From Streptomyces sp. CG1 (lineage in GTDB: Bacteria; Actinomycetota; Actinomycetes; Streptomycetales; Streptomycetaceae): a DNA stretch of 64,000 bases. Position 1 is the first letter of the stretch; each line of letters begins with the position of its first letter. Below the pieces are notes generated by a model. It was not told the origin of the DNA and ran no database searches. It saw only the letters and a list, made by a program, of their open reading frames with translations. Location: assembly GCF_041080625.1 (NCBI RefSeq), contig NZ_CP163518.1:10223501-10287500 (forward strand), in the 5' to 3' direction. Position numbers and translations under genes: made by a program. Below are positions 57,510 through 64,000 of this stretch, piece by piece.

Positions 57510-58444
57510 CCACCACCGACATCCCCGCGCCCACAGCCCGCCGCTCCGCCACCGCGGCACGGCGCTCCCCGAAGCGCGAACGCCAGGGTGCTGCCTGGGT
57601 GTTCCTCTCCCCGTGGGTGCTCGGCGCGACCGTCCTGACCCTGCTGCCGATGGCCGTGTCGCTGTACCTGTCCTTCACCGACTACGACCTGTTCAACCCG
57701 CCGCGCTGGGTGGGCCTGCGCAACTACGTGCAGATGTTCACCGAGGACCCGCGCTACTGGCGCTCCGTGCTGACGACCCTCACCTACGTCGTCATCGCCG
57801 TACCCCTCCAGCTCGCACTCGCGCTGGCCGTCGCCCTCGCCCTGAAGGGCATGAAACGCGGCAAGGGCTTCTATCGCTCCGCGTTCTACGCCCCCTCGCT
57901 GCTGGGCGCGTCGATGTCCGTCGCGTTGGTGTGGCGGGCGGTCTTCAACGACGGCGGCACCGTGGACCATCTGCTCGGCACCGGCGGCTGGGTCAACAGG
58001 CCGGGCTGGGCGCTGTTCGCCGTGGCCCTGCTGACCGTATGGCAGTTCGGCGCCCCCATGGTCATCTTTCTCGCCGGACTCCAGCAGATTCCCGCCGAGC
58101 TGTACGAGGCCGCGGCCGTCGACGGGGCGGGCAGATGGCGGCAGTTCGTGTCCGTAACGGTGCCGATGCTGTCCCCGGTGCTGTTCTTCAACCTGGTCCT
58201 GCAGACCATCCAGGCATTCCAGGTCTTCACGCCCGCCTTCGCGATCAGCGCGGGCAAGGGCGGCCCCGCGGACTCCACGCTGGTCTACACCCTCTACCTC
58301 TACGACCGTGGCTTCGTCGCCTCCCACATGGGCTACGCCTCCGCCATGGCCTGGGTCCTGCTGTTCGTCATCGGCGCCGTCACCGCCGTCCTCTTCCGCA
58401 CCTCGCGGAGCTGGGTCTTCTACACCTCCGAGGAGGAGCGATGA
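57506..58444 (+). CDS. ABC sugar permease, MalF-like
   Basis: The protein has 312 residues and six predicted membrane spans. LFLSPWVLGATVLTLLPMAV is the first span, after a basic N-terminal tail. The cytoplasmic coupling loop reads LYEAAAVDGAGRWRQFVSVT (the EAA motif), followed by PMLSPVLFF. The MalF-like partner starts with TTDIPAPTARRSATA and ends YTSEEER. It pairs with the MalG-like permease downstream. No ATP-binding subunit is encoded here. Confidence 0.88.
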   Translation: MTTTDIPAPTARRSATAARRSPKRERQGAAWVFLSPWVLGATVLTLLPMAVSLYLSFTDYDLFNPPRWVGLRNYVQMFTEDPRYWRSVLTTLTYVVIAVPLQLALALAVALALKGMKRGKGFYRSAFYAPSLLGASMSVALVWRAVFNDGGTVDHLLGTGGWVNRPGWALFAVALLTVWQFGAPMVIFLAGLQQIPAELYEAAAVDGAGRWRQFVSVTVPMLSPVLFFNLVLQTIQAFQVFTPAFAISAGKGGPADSTLVYTLYLYDRGFVASHMGYASAMAWVLLFVIGAVTAVLFRTSRSWVFYTSEEER

Positions 58445-59301
58445 CCACAACTGCCATACCACGCAGGCGCGTTGCCCGGGGTCGCACCGTCCTGCACGTC
58501 TGCTGTCTGGCCGCGCTGCTCGTCATGCTGTACCCGCTGGCCTGGCTGCTGGCCACCTCGCTCAAACCCGCCGACGAGGTCATCGCCAGCCTCAACCTGC
58601 TGCCCGGCCACCTCGAATGGTCGAACTACACCACCGCCCTGGACGGTGTGAACGGTGTCTCCGTCTGGCGGCTGCTCGGTAACTCGCTGCTGATCGCGGG
58701 CGGCGCGGTCCTCGGCAATGTGCTGAGCTGCTCTCTCGCGGCCTATGCCTTCGCCAGGCTCCGCTTCCGGATGTGCCGGCCGTTGTTCGCCTTCATGATC
58801 GCCACGATCATGCTGCCGCACCACGCGGTTCTGATCCCGCAGTACATCATCTTCAACAAACTCGGTCTCGTGAACACCTACTGGCCGTTGATCCTGCCGA
58901 AGTTCCTCGCCACCGAGGCGTTCTTCGTCTTCCTCATCGTGCAGTTCATGCGCGGCCTGCCCCGTGAACTGGAGGAGGCCGCCCGCATCGACGGCTGCGG
59001 CCCCTTCCGCAGCTTCTTCTCCATCGTCCTGCCGCTGACCCGGCCCGCCCTGATCACCACCGCGATCTTCACGTTCATCTGGACCTGGAACGACTTCTTC
59101 ACCCAGCTCATCTACCTCTTCGACCCGGACAAGTTCACCGTCACCCTGGCGCTGCGTTCCTTCGTGGACGCCTCCAGCCAGTCGTCGTTCGGCCCGATGT
59201 TCGCCATGTCGGTGATCGCCCTGCTGCCCATCGTGCTGTTCTTCCTCGCCTTCCAGCGCTTCCTCGTGGAAGGCATGGCCAACTCCGGACTCAAGGGGTG
59301 A
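58441..59301 (+). CDS. ABC sugar permease, MalG-like
   Basis: The protein has 286 residues with six spans, starting HVCCLAALLVMLYPLAWLLA, and the EAA loop ELEEAARIDGCGPFRSFFSI before VLPLTRPAL. NSGLKG at the C-terminus is typical for MalG-like proteins. It overlaps the first permease by four bases. The missing ATPase is normally provided in Streptomyces by a shared protein (MsiK) encoded elsewhere. Confidence 0.88.
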   Translation: MTTTAIPRRRVARGRTVLHVCCLAALLVMLYPLAWLLATSLKPADEVIASLNLLPGHLEWSNYTTALDGVNGVSVWRLLGNSLLIAGGAVLGNVLSCSLAAYAFARLRFRMCRPLFAFMIATIMLPHHAVLIPQYIIFNKLGLVNTYWPLILPKFLATEAFFVFLIVQFMRGLPRELEEAARIDGCGPFRSFFSIVLPLTRPALITTAIFTFIWTWNDFFTQLIYLFDPDKFTVTLALRSFVDASSQSSFGPMFAMSVIALLPIVLFFLAFQRFLVEGMANSGLKG

Positions 59302-59903
59302 CCGCGATGTCCCAGACCCACCCCCGGGAGCCGGGCGAGCTGTTCGGTCCCCGCATGACCCTGTTCGCCGACACACTCAGCGTCGGCCTCGCCACCGCCG
59401 TGGCCTGCCTGCCCCTGCTGACCGCACCGGCCGCCCTGTCCACGGCCTGCGCGGTGCTGCGCGGCGCGGGGGAGGGGCGCCCTGCCACCGCCGGTCGGTA
59501 CGCGAGCCTGCTCCGCCGACGGCTCGGCCTCGGCGACCTGGCGGCAGGGGCCGTGACTCTGGCCGTGCTGCTGCTGTGCGCCGCCGACCTCGCCCTGGCC
59601 CGCACCGGCCTGCCCGGCGGCCCGCTCTTCGCCGTGGCCGCCGCAGCCGTCACCGCCGGTGCGGCGATGGTGGGGCTGCGCGCCTGCGCCCGCCCGGAGT
59701 CCCTCACCGACTGGCGGGCGGCTGTGCGCGCCGCCACCGGTGACACGGCCGGTGATCTCGGCGGCACCGGCCTGATCCTGCTCGCCCTGACCACAGCCGC
59801 CGCCGGCGCGTGGGCGCTACCGCCGCTCGCCTTCCTCGCACCCGGGCCGCTGGCCCTGGCGCTCACCGCGGTCGACGTGAGGCACGCGGGACGCCGAGGC
59901 TGA
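59298..59903 (+). CDS. YesL/DUF624-like membrane protein
   Basis: The protein has 201 residues and about five hydrophobic spans. LFADTLSVGLATAVACLPLL and APAALSTACAVLRG resemble the start of YesL (DUF624) proteins, which accompany sugar ABC operons. GTG 59298 overlaps the permease stop; ATG 59307 is an alternative. It is the last gene of the operon. The molecular role is unknown. The 274 bases that follow contain nothing I recognise. Confidence 0.65.
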   Translation: MTAMSQTHPREPGELFGPRMTLFADTLSVGLATAVACLPLLTAPAALSTACAVLRGAGEGRPATAGRYASLLRRRLGLGDLAAGAVTLAVLLLCAADLALARTGLPGGPLFAVAAAAVTAGAAMVGLRACARPESLTDWRAAVRAATGDTAGDLGGTGLILLALTTAAAGAWALPPLAFLAPGPLALALTAVDVRHAGRRG

Positions 59904-60177
59904 GGCGGACAGAGCCGTTTCCCGCCGTCCTGCCTCACGCCTCCAGCGGCGGGCAATCGGTGTGGCCGGCGGCATCCCGGCCGTAGAAGCTCAAACGGGA
60001 GATCGTCCCGCCCGCCGAGCCGGACGGGCGACGAGAGGGCTGCGTTCGGTCCTCACCATCCGTCATCCTCGCAGCACTACGGCTTGGTTGCGCGGGAGAG
60101 CCCCAGGTCGGCCCTTAGGGTGGGGCGCATCCCGAGCGGACCGGAGGCTCCGTTTCCGAAGGCAGGAGGTGATCGCC

Positions 60178-61092
60178 GTGCACGACCGACCGGTCCTTGT
60201 CACCGGCGTCGGCGGCGGAGTCGGCGGAGTCGGACGAACGGTCCTCGACCGGCTGCACGCGAAGGGCGTGCCGGTCCGGGCTCTTGTCCACCACGACGAC
60301 GAACGGGTCTCGGCCCTGAAGGCCATGAACGGCGTGGAGGTGATGGTCGGCGACCTCACCCGTGGCCCCGACGTGGTGCAGGCGCTCGCAGGCTGCCGCC
60401 GGGCCTACTTCGGAATGAGCGTGTCGCCCTCCTACCTGGAGGCCGCGACGACGGTCGCAGCGGCCATCCAGGAGAGCGACGGTCTGGACCTGCTGGTGAG
60501 CATGTCGCAGATGACGGTCTCGCAGATGGACCTCACCAGCGACGCCGAATCCCGGCAACAGCGACTGCACTGGCTGTCCGAACACGTCCTCGACTGGTCG
60601 GGGGCACCGGTCGTCCATGTCCGGCCCACGGTGTTCATGGAGAATCCGCTCTTCGCCCGGATCGCTGTCGCCTCGATCCTGCGCGACGGCACGATCCGCC
60701 TCCCGTTCGGCTCCGCCCGGACCTCGCCGGTCGCCGCAGCCGATGTGGCCGAGGTCGTCGCACGCCTGCTGCTCGACCCGGCTCCGCCGTCCGGCCGGGT
60801 CCACGAACTGACCGGTGCGCGCTCCCGTGACATGGCCGCGATCGCGGCGGAGTTCTCCGCCGCCCTGGGCCGTACCGTGACCTACGTCGACGTGCCGTAC
60901 CCGGACTGGCTGGAACACGACCTCAAGCAGCAGAACCTGCCGCCCCATGTCTTCGAGCACATCGCCACCATGGCGCGCCTGCACGGCGAGAACCGGTACG
61001 ACCGGGCGACGAAAGACGTCGCCGAGCTGCTCGGGCGCCCTCCGCTGGGATTCGACAGCTTCGTCAGGAACACGCCCGCTCTGCAGCCGTAG
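60178..61092 (+). CDS. NmrA-like NAD(P)-binding protein
   Basis: The protein has 304 residues of the atypical SDR type: PVLVTGVGGGVGGVGRTVLD (glycine-rich loop), GVEVMVGDLTRGPDVVQAL, VVHVRPTVFMENPLF and RTSPVAAADVAEVVARLLLD. The Tyr-Lys pair of classical SDRs is not obvious, as in NmrA redox sensors and quinone reductases of this group. GTG 60178 has CAGGAGGT seven bases upstream. It is a single gene convergent with the ferredoxin/P450 pair. Confidence 0.8.
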   Translation: MHDRPVLVTGVGGGVGGVGRTVLDRLHAKGVPVRALVHHDDERVSALKAMNGVEVMVGDLTRGPDVVQALAGCRRAYFGMSVSPSYLEAATTVAAAIQESDGLDLLVSMSQMTVSQMDLTSDAESRQQRLHWLSEHVLDWSGAPVVHVRPTVFMENPLFARIAVASILRDGTIRLPFGSARTSPVAAADVAEVVARLLLDPAPPSGRVHELTGARSRDMAAIAAEFSAALGRTVTYVDVPYPDWLEHDLKQQNLPPHVFEHIATMARLHGENRYDRATKDVAELLGRPPLGFDSFVRNTPALQP

Positions 61093-61109
61093 CCGGATGC
61101 GCGGCAGGT

Positions 61110-61331
61110 TCACTCGCGGGGCCCGATCTCCCTTCCGTCCGCGTCCCGTACGGCGATGGCCAGCATCGGGCAGATGTCGGCGGCCTCCAAGGCGCGGTCG
61201 TCGTTCTCCGCGATGTGCTCGTTCACCGGTCGGGCGTGGTCGTCGTCGAGCCTGAACAGGTCCGGAGCGGTGCCGGCGCACATACCGGAGCCGATACAGC
61301 GGTCGGAGGCGATGTGCAGCTGCCAGCTCAT
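61110..61331 (-). CDS. [3Fe-4S] ferredoxin
   Basis: The protein has 73 residues with the cluster ligands in RCIGSGMC and DICPMLAI. ATG 61331 is preferred, with GTGAGG six bases upstream; GTG 61343 would overlap the P450 stop. It lies directly downstream of the P450 gene and is its likely electron donor; no reductase is present nearby. Confidence 0.88.
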   Translation of the reverse strand: MSWQLHIASDRCIGSGMCAGTAPDLFRLDDDHARPVNEHIAENDDRALEAADICPMLAIAVRDADGREIGPRE

Positions 61332-61339
61332 GGGCCGCC

Positions 61340-62530
61340 TCACCAGCCCACCGGCATGACGCGGGGGCCGCGTACCAGCATCTCGGTCTTCCAGGTGATG
61401 TCGCCGGCGACGTACAGCCGGGGGAAGCGGGCCACCAGCGCGCCGATGGCCTCCTGGAGTTCGAGGCGGGCCAGGGGAGCACCGAGGCAGTGGTGGACGC
61501 CGTGGCCGAAGCCCAGATGGGCGTTGCCGCTGCGGGAGATGTCGAGCGTGCCGGCCGCGGTGAAGCGCAGCGCGTCACGGTTGGCCGCGCCGATGGCGAC
61601 CAGCACCGGTTCCCCGGCCCGCACCAGTGTGCCGCCCACCTCGATGTCCTCCTTGGCATAGCGGGGCTGTCCTGCCCCGCTGCCCAGGGGCACGAAGCGC
61701 AGCAGTTCCTCGATCGCGCCGGTGATGAGCGCGGGCTCCGCACGCAGGCGGGACAGCGCCTGTGGATGGTCGAGGAGGGTGAGCACGAAGTTGGGGATCT
61801 GGGTGGCGGTGGTCTCGTGGCCGGCGACGAGGACGCCGACGCACAGGTCGACCAGCTCCAGCTCGGACAGCCGGTCCTCGTGATCGCGCGCCTCTATCAG
61901 CGCCGTCATCAGATCGTCCCGGGGCTGCTCGCGGTGCGCGCTGATCAGCTGAGCCATGTATGCGCGCAGCTCTTCCCGATTGCGGTCGAACTCCTCGGCG
62001 GTCAGCGAGCTGGTGGACAGCGCCGCGTCGCTCCAGACACGGAACCGCGGACGGTCCTCCTCCGGTACCCCGAGCAGCCGGCAGATCACCGCGACCGGAA
62101 TGGGCAGGGCGTAGCGGTCGACCAGGTCGACCGGCGGACCCACCGCTTCCATCTCGTCCAGCAGAGTGGACGTCAGCTCCCTGATCTGCGGGCGGAGTTT
62201 CTCGACCTGGCGGACGGTGAAGGCCTTGGCGACCAGCGAGCGCAGCCGGGTGTGGTCGGGCGGATCCATGCTGAGGATCCCGCTGTCCCGCTGGGCCGCA
62301 GAGCTGCGCGGCTCGTCGTGCTCGCGGCCCAGGGCCCGGCTGAAGCGCTGATCGCCGAGGACCAGCCGGGCGTCCGCGTAGCGGGTGGCGAGCCAGGCCG
62401 GCTCCCCGTACGGGAGCCGGACGCGCAGCAGTCCCGGTGTGTCACGGGCTTGTTCGTACGCCTCGGACAGGGCGAGGTCCCGGCTGGAGTTGAAGGGATA
62501 GGCGAGGGGGGTGTGTTCGGTTGCCGTCAC
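61340..62530 (-). CDS. Cytochrome P450 (CYP107-like)
   Basis: The protein has 396 residues. Marks: ILSMDPPDHTRLRSLVAKAF, the I-helix VAGHETTATQ, the K-helix IEELLR and the heme motif FGHGVHHCLGAPLARLE. It is not a close relative of the tandem CYP105-like pair at 4795-7311. It is divergent from a TetR-family gene with a good operator-like palindrome in between, so its expression is probably inducible. Substrate unknown; a role in the macrolactam pathway is not supported by its position about 20 kb away. Confidence 0.88.
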   Translation of the reverse strand: MTATEHTPLAYPFNSSRDLALSEAYEQARDTPGLLRVRLPYGEPAWLATRYADARLVLGDQRFSRALGREHDEPRSSAAQRDSGILSMDPPDHTRLRSLVAKAFTVRQVEKLRPQIRELTSTLLDEMEAVGPPVDLVDRYALPIPVAVICRLLGVPEEDRPRFRVWSDAALSTSSLTAEEFDRNREELRAYMAQLISAHREQPRDDLMTALIEARDHEDRLSELELVDLCVGVLVAGHETTATQIPNFVLTLLDHPQALSRLRAEPALITGAIEELLRFVPLGSGAGQPRYAKEDIEVGGTLVRAGEPVLVAIGAANRDALRFTAAGTLDISRSGNAHLGFGHGVHHCLGAPLARLELQEAIGALVARFPRLYVAGDITWKTEMLVRGPRVMPVGW

Positions 62531-62544
62531 TGCTGTCTCCCTTG

Positions 62545-62562
62545 TGTAAGCACCCGCTTACA
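62545..62562. promoter_or_regulatory. TetR-type operator between P450 and regulator
   Basis: TGTAAGC at 62545-62551 and GCTTACA at 62556-62562 are perfect inverted repeats with a 4-bp centre. This is the common form of TetR-family operators. It lies 15 bases upstream of the P450 start codon and about 100 bases from the TetR gene, so binding should block the P450 promoter. Confidence 0.65.
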
Positions 62563-62666
62563 AAGCTAGGAGGCGTTCACCGAGCGGTCAACGACGCTAA
62601 TCGGTCGTTACGCTGACGGCTCCTCGGCAGGCGCGAGGGGGCTCACGGCGACAGAAGGAGCAGAGG

Positions 62667-63416
62667 GTGGACACCAGCGAGCACACGCGGCACCAGGACC
62701 GAGTCGGTGGCGCGCCTGCGAGCGAGGGGCCGGGCAGCGCTCCTGCGAACGACGGACCCGGCAGCGCTCCTGCGAACGACGGGCCGGGCGGCGCACCTGT
62801 CGGCGAGGACTCCCCGCACCGCCCGCGTGACGCCCAGGGAACCCGCACGCGCATCCTCCACGCGGCCGGCGCGGTCTTCGCCGAGCGCGGATACGATGCG
62901 GCCACCGTCCGAGACATCGCCGGACGCGCCGGCGTGAACCAGGCACTCATATTCCGCTATTTCGGCTCCAAGCAAGCCCTGCTGACCGAGGTCATGGCGC
63001 AGGGAGGCAAGGAGCAGCTGAACAGCACGCCCCCGGACCGGCTGTTCGAGACCGCGCTGCGCGGTGTCCTGGAGGGAGGCGGCGAGCCCGACTCGGACCG
63101 GCTGCTCGCCGTCTACCTGCGCTCCATCGGCAGCGCCGACGCCGCCCCGGACACCGTCCGCGCCCTGGGGGAGGAGTACGCCACCGCGCTCGCCGCCCTC
63201 TCCCCGGCCGACGACAGCACGCTGCGCGCCCAGCTCGCCATGGCCTGGTTGCTCGGCATCGGCCTGATGCGGGTCGTGGTCGGCCAGGAACCGCTGGCGA
63301 GCGCGGAACCGGACGAGATCTGCGGTCACGTGCTGACGGCGCTTGAAGGTCTCCTGGGCGAGGGGAAGGGGCATGAGGGACGCGCGGTGGATCAACGGCC
63401 CGGCGGGCGGCCGTAG
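62667..63416 (+). CDS. TetR-family transcriptional repressor
   Basis: The protein has 249 residues if started at GTG 62667. After an unusual 50-residue Gly/Pro/Ala-rich leader comes the DNA-binding domain: RTRILHAAGAVFAERGYDAA, TVRDIAGRAGVNQALIFRYF, GSKQALL. The rest is a ligand domain ending near LTALEGLLGEG. It is divergent from the P450 gene and probably controls it through the palindrome at 62545. The leader is encoded by 27-bp repeats and a later start may be the true one. Confidence 0.82.
   Translation: MDTSEHTRHQDRVGGAPASEGPGSAPANDGPGSAPANDGPGGAPVGEDSPHRPRDAQGTRTRILHAAGAVFAERGYDAATVRDIAGRAGVNQALIFRYFGSKQALLTEVMAQGGKEQLNSTPPDRLFETALRGVLEGGGEPDSDRLLAVYLRSIGSADAAPDTVRALGEEYATALAALSPADDSTLRAQLAMAWLLGIGLMRVVVGQEPLASAEPDEICGHVLTALEGLLGEGKGHEGRAVDQRPGGRP
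62706..62813 (+). repeat. 27-bp tandem repeats in the TetR leader
   Basis: Two almost identical 27-base units occupy 62733-62759 and 62760-62786, encoding GSAPANDGP twice. Diverged units flank them at 62706-62732 and 62787-62813, making about four copies. The units keep the reading frame. Confidence 0.75.
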
Positions 63417-63539
63417 TCCGAGCCGCCCACGGACGAGGGGCCACCCGGAGTCCACCGGCGCGTCGGCATGGTGACCTTTCCCACCTCGGGTGAAGGTGTG
63501 TCGTACCAGGAGAAGGATGAACCGCTGCGAGGGACCCCG

Positions 63540-63758
63540 ATGATCAAGCCCTGCCGGATTGCGGCTGTCACACTCGTCACTGTCGGCGCCCTCGGGGTGG
63601 GCGCGGCCCACACACCTGCAGCTGCTGTGCGGCTCATGCCCCCACCCACCGGTGGTGCCTCAGCCGAGTCGCCCCTCGGTGGAGTCCTGGACAGCCCTGG
63701 GAATCCCCTCGATCTGGGCCCGCTCAACGTTGCCGTTCCCGCGGTGGGCGTGTTGTAG
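63540..63758 (+). CDS. Small secreted protein
   Basis: The protein has 72 residues: a signal peptide (IAAVTLVTVGALGVGAAHTP) followed by about 45 residues rich in Pro, Gly and Leu, ending NVAVPAVGVL. GAGGGA lies five bases before ATG 63540. No motif is recognised. It may be an exported peptide of unknown role. Confidence 0.55.
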   Translation: MIKPCRIAAVTLVTVGALGVGAAHTPAAAVRLMPPPTGGASAESPLGGVLDSPGNPLDLGPLNVAVPAVGVL

Positions 63759-63870
63759 CGCACTTCATGGAGTCGGAGGGCAGCGCCCAGGCGGCCAGTG
63801 CGGTACGCCATCCGGCGGTGTCGGCCAAGGAGACGGCGAGGGCGGCGGCGATGGCTCCGCTGGCCGCCAT
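63759..63870 (-). pseudogene. MFS transporter scrap
   Basis: On the minus strand AASGAIAAALAVSLADTAGW continues RTALAAWALPS, which resembles one membrane-span pair of a CynX/DHA-type major facilitator protein. No start, no further spans and no continuation are seen, so this is a remnant at best. Confidence 0.3.
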
Positions 63871-63871
63871 G

Positions 63872-64000
63872 AGCATCATCGGCCAGAACCTCACCCGCCC
63901 GCTGACCGTCGCCGAGCTCGCCACCCCGGGCCAACATCGGCGAACGCCATCGCAACCGGCTCTTCCGCGACGAACTGGGGACCGCACCCGGTGTCTACGT
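63872..64000 (+). pseudogene. AraC-family regulator C-terminal fragment, frameshifted and cut by the window end
   Basis: SIIGQNLTRPLTVAELATP is the usual lead-in to an AraC helix-turn-helix. After removing one G in CCGGGCC near 63926-63929 the sequence continues ANIGERHRNRLFRDELGTAP and GVYV, the standard next part. The N-terminal sensor domain is not present upstream, so the fragment was already truncated. The rest lies outside the window. Confidence 0.55.

Overview
The window is high-GC actinomycete DNA, almost certainly Streptomyces. The evidence is the GC-rich codon usage, GTG starts, a large LuxR-type (LAL) regulator carrying a TTA codon, an extracellular chitinase-like protein behind a DasR-like box, and a sugar ABC system with no ATPase of its own. 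Everything below was read by eye from sequence and translations; no database search was run.

Positions 1 to about 42.1 kb hold the right-hand part of a modular polyketide cluster for a macrolactam with a beta-amino-acid starter, of the vicenistatin type. From left to right it has: a partial upstream gene; a type II thioesterase and a short-chain reductase; a leftward operon of two paralogous P450s, a ferredoxin, an internally deleted acyl-CoA mutase and a ferredoxin reductase; a patch of damaged genes (P450 relic, GNAT, hypothetical); then a rightward operon of eight genes matching the VinJ-K-L-M-N-O plus glutamate mutase set. Glutamate mutase should give 3-methylaspartate. The VinN-like ligase loads it on the stand-alone ACP, the VinO-like enzyme decarboxylates it to 3-aminoisobutyryl-ACP, the VinM-like ligase caps the amine with an amino acid, the VinK-like acyltransferase moves the dipeptidyl unit to the loading ACP, and the VinJ-like amidase later removes the cap so that the amine can close the lactam.

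Two giant PKS proteins follow. PKS1 is ACP(loading) plus two KS-AT-DH-KR-ACP modules; PKS2 has two more. AT motifs predict malonyl, malonyl, methylmalonyl, malonyl. All DH and KR domains look intact, so a methylated tetraene on a 3-aminoisobutyrate starter is predicted. There is no thioesterase domain, so further PKS genes must lie outside, probably left of position 1. A perfect hairpin and the convergent LAL regulator mark the right border. Four transcription units share one promoter design: two GGGG-containing heptamers exactly 10 bp apart, then a -10-like element about 22 bp further on. I regard this as the most interesting signal in the window and the likely LAL target.

From 42.1 to 64 kb the content is accessory. 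A long intergenic region and a graveyard of decayed genes (PucR-like, CocE-like, an IS5-type transposase scrap, a GNAT with a stop) come first. Then come a lipoprotein, a flavin-type oxidoreductase, secreted proteins, a DUF885 protein, a MITE-like element beside a flavin monooxygenase relic, a frameshifted SAM methyltransferase, a GH18 protein and a frameshifted MarR. A seven-gene sugar-type operon (Gfo/Idh, DUF6807, cupin, binding lipoprotein, two permeases, YesL-like) is next, followed by an NmrA-like protein, a P450/ferredoxin pair divergent from a TetR regulator, and AraC and MFS scraps at the right edge. Several genes carry single-base frameshifts at short C or G runs, which could be real decay or sequencing error.
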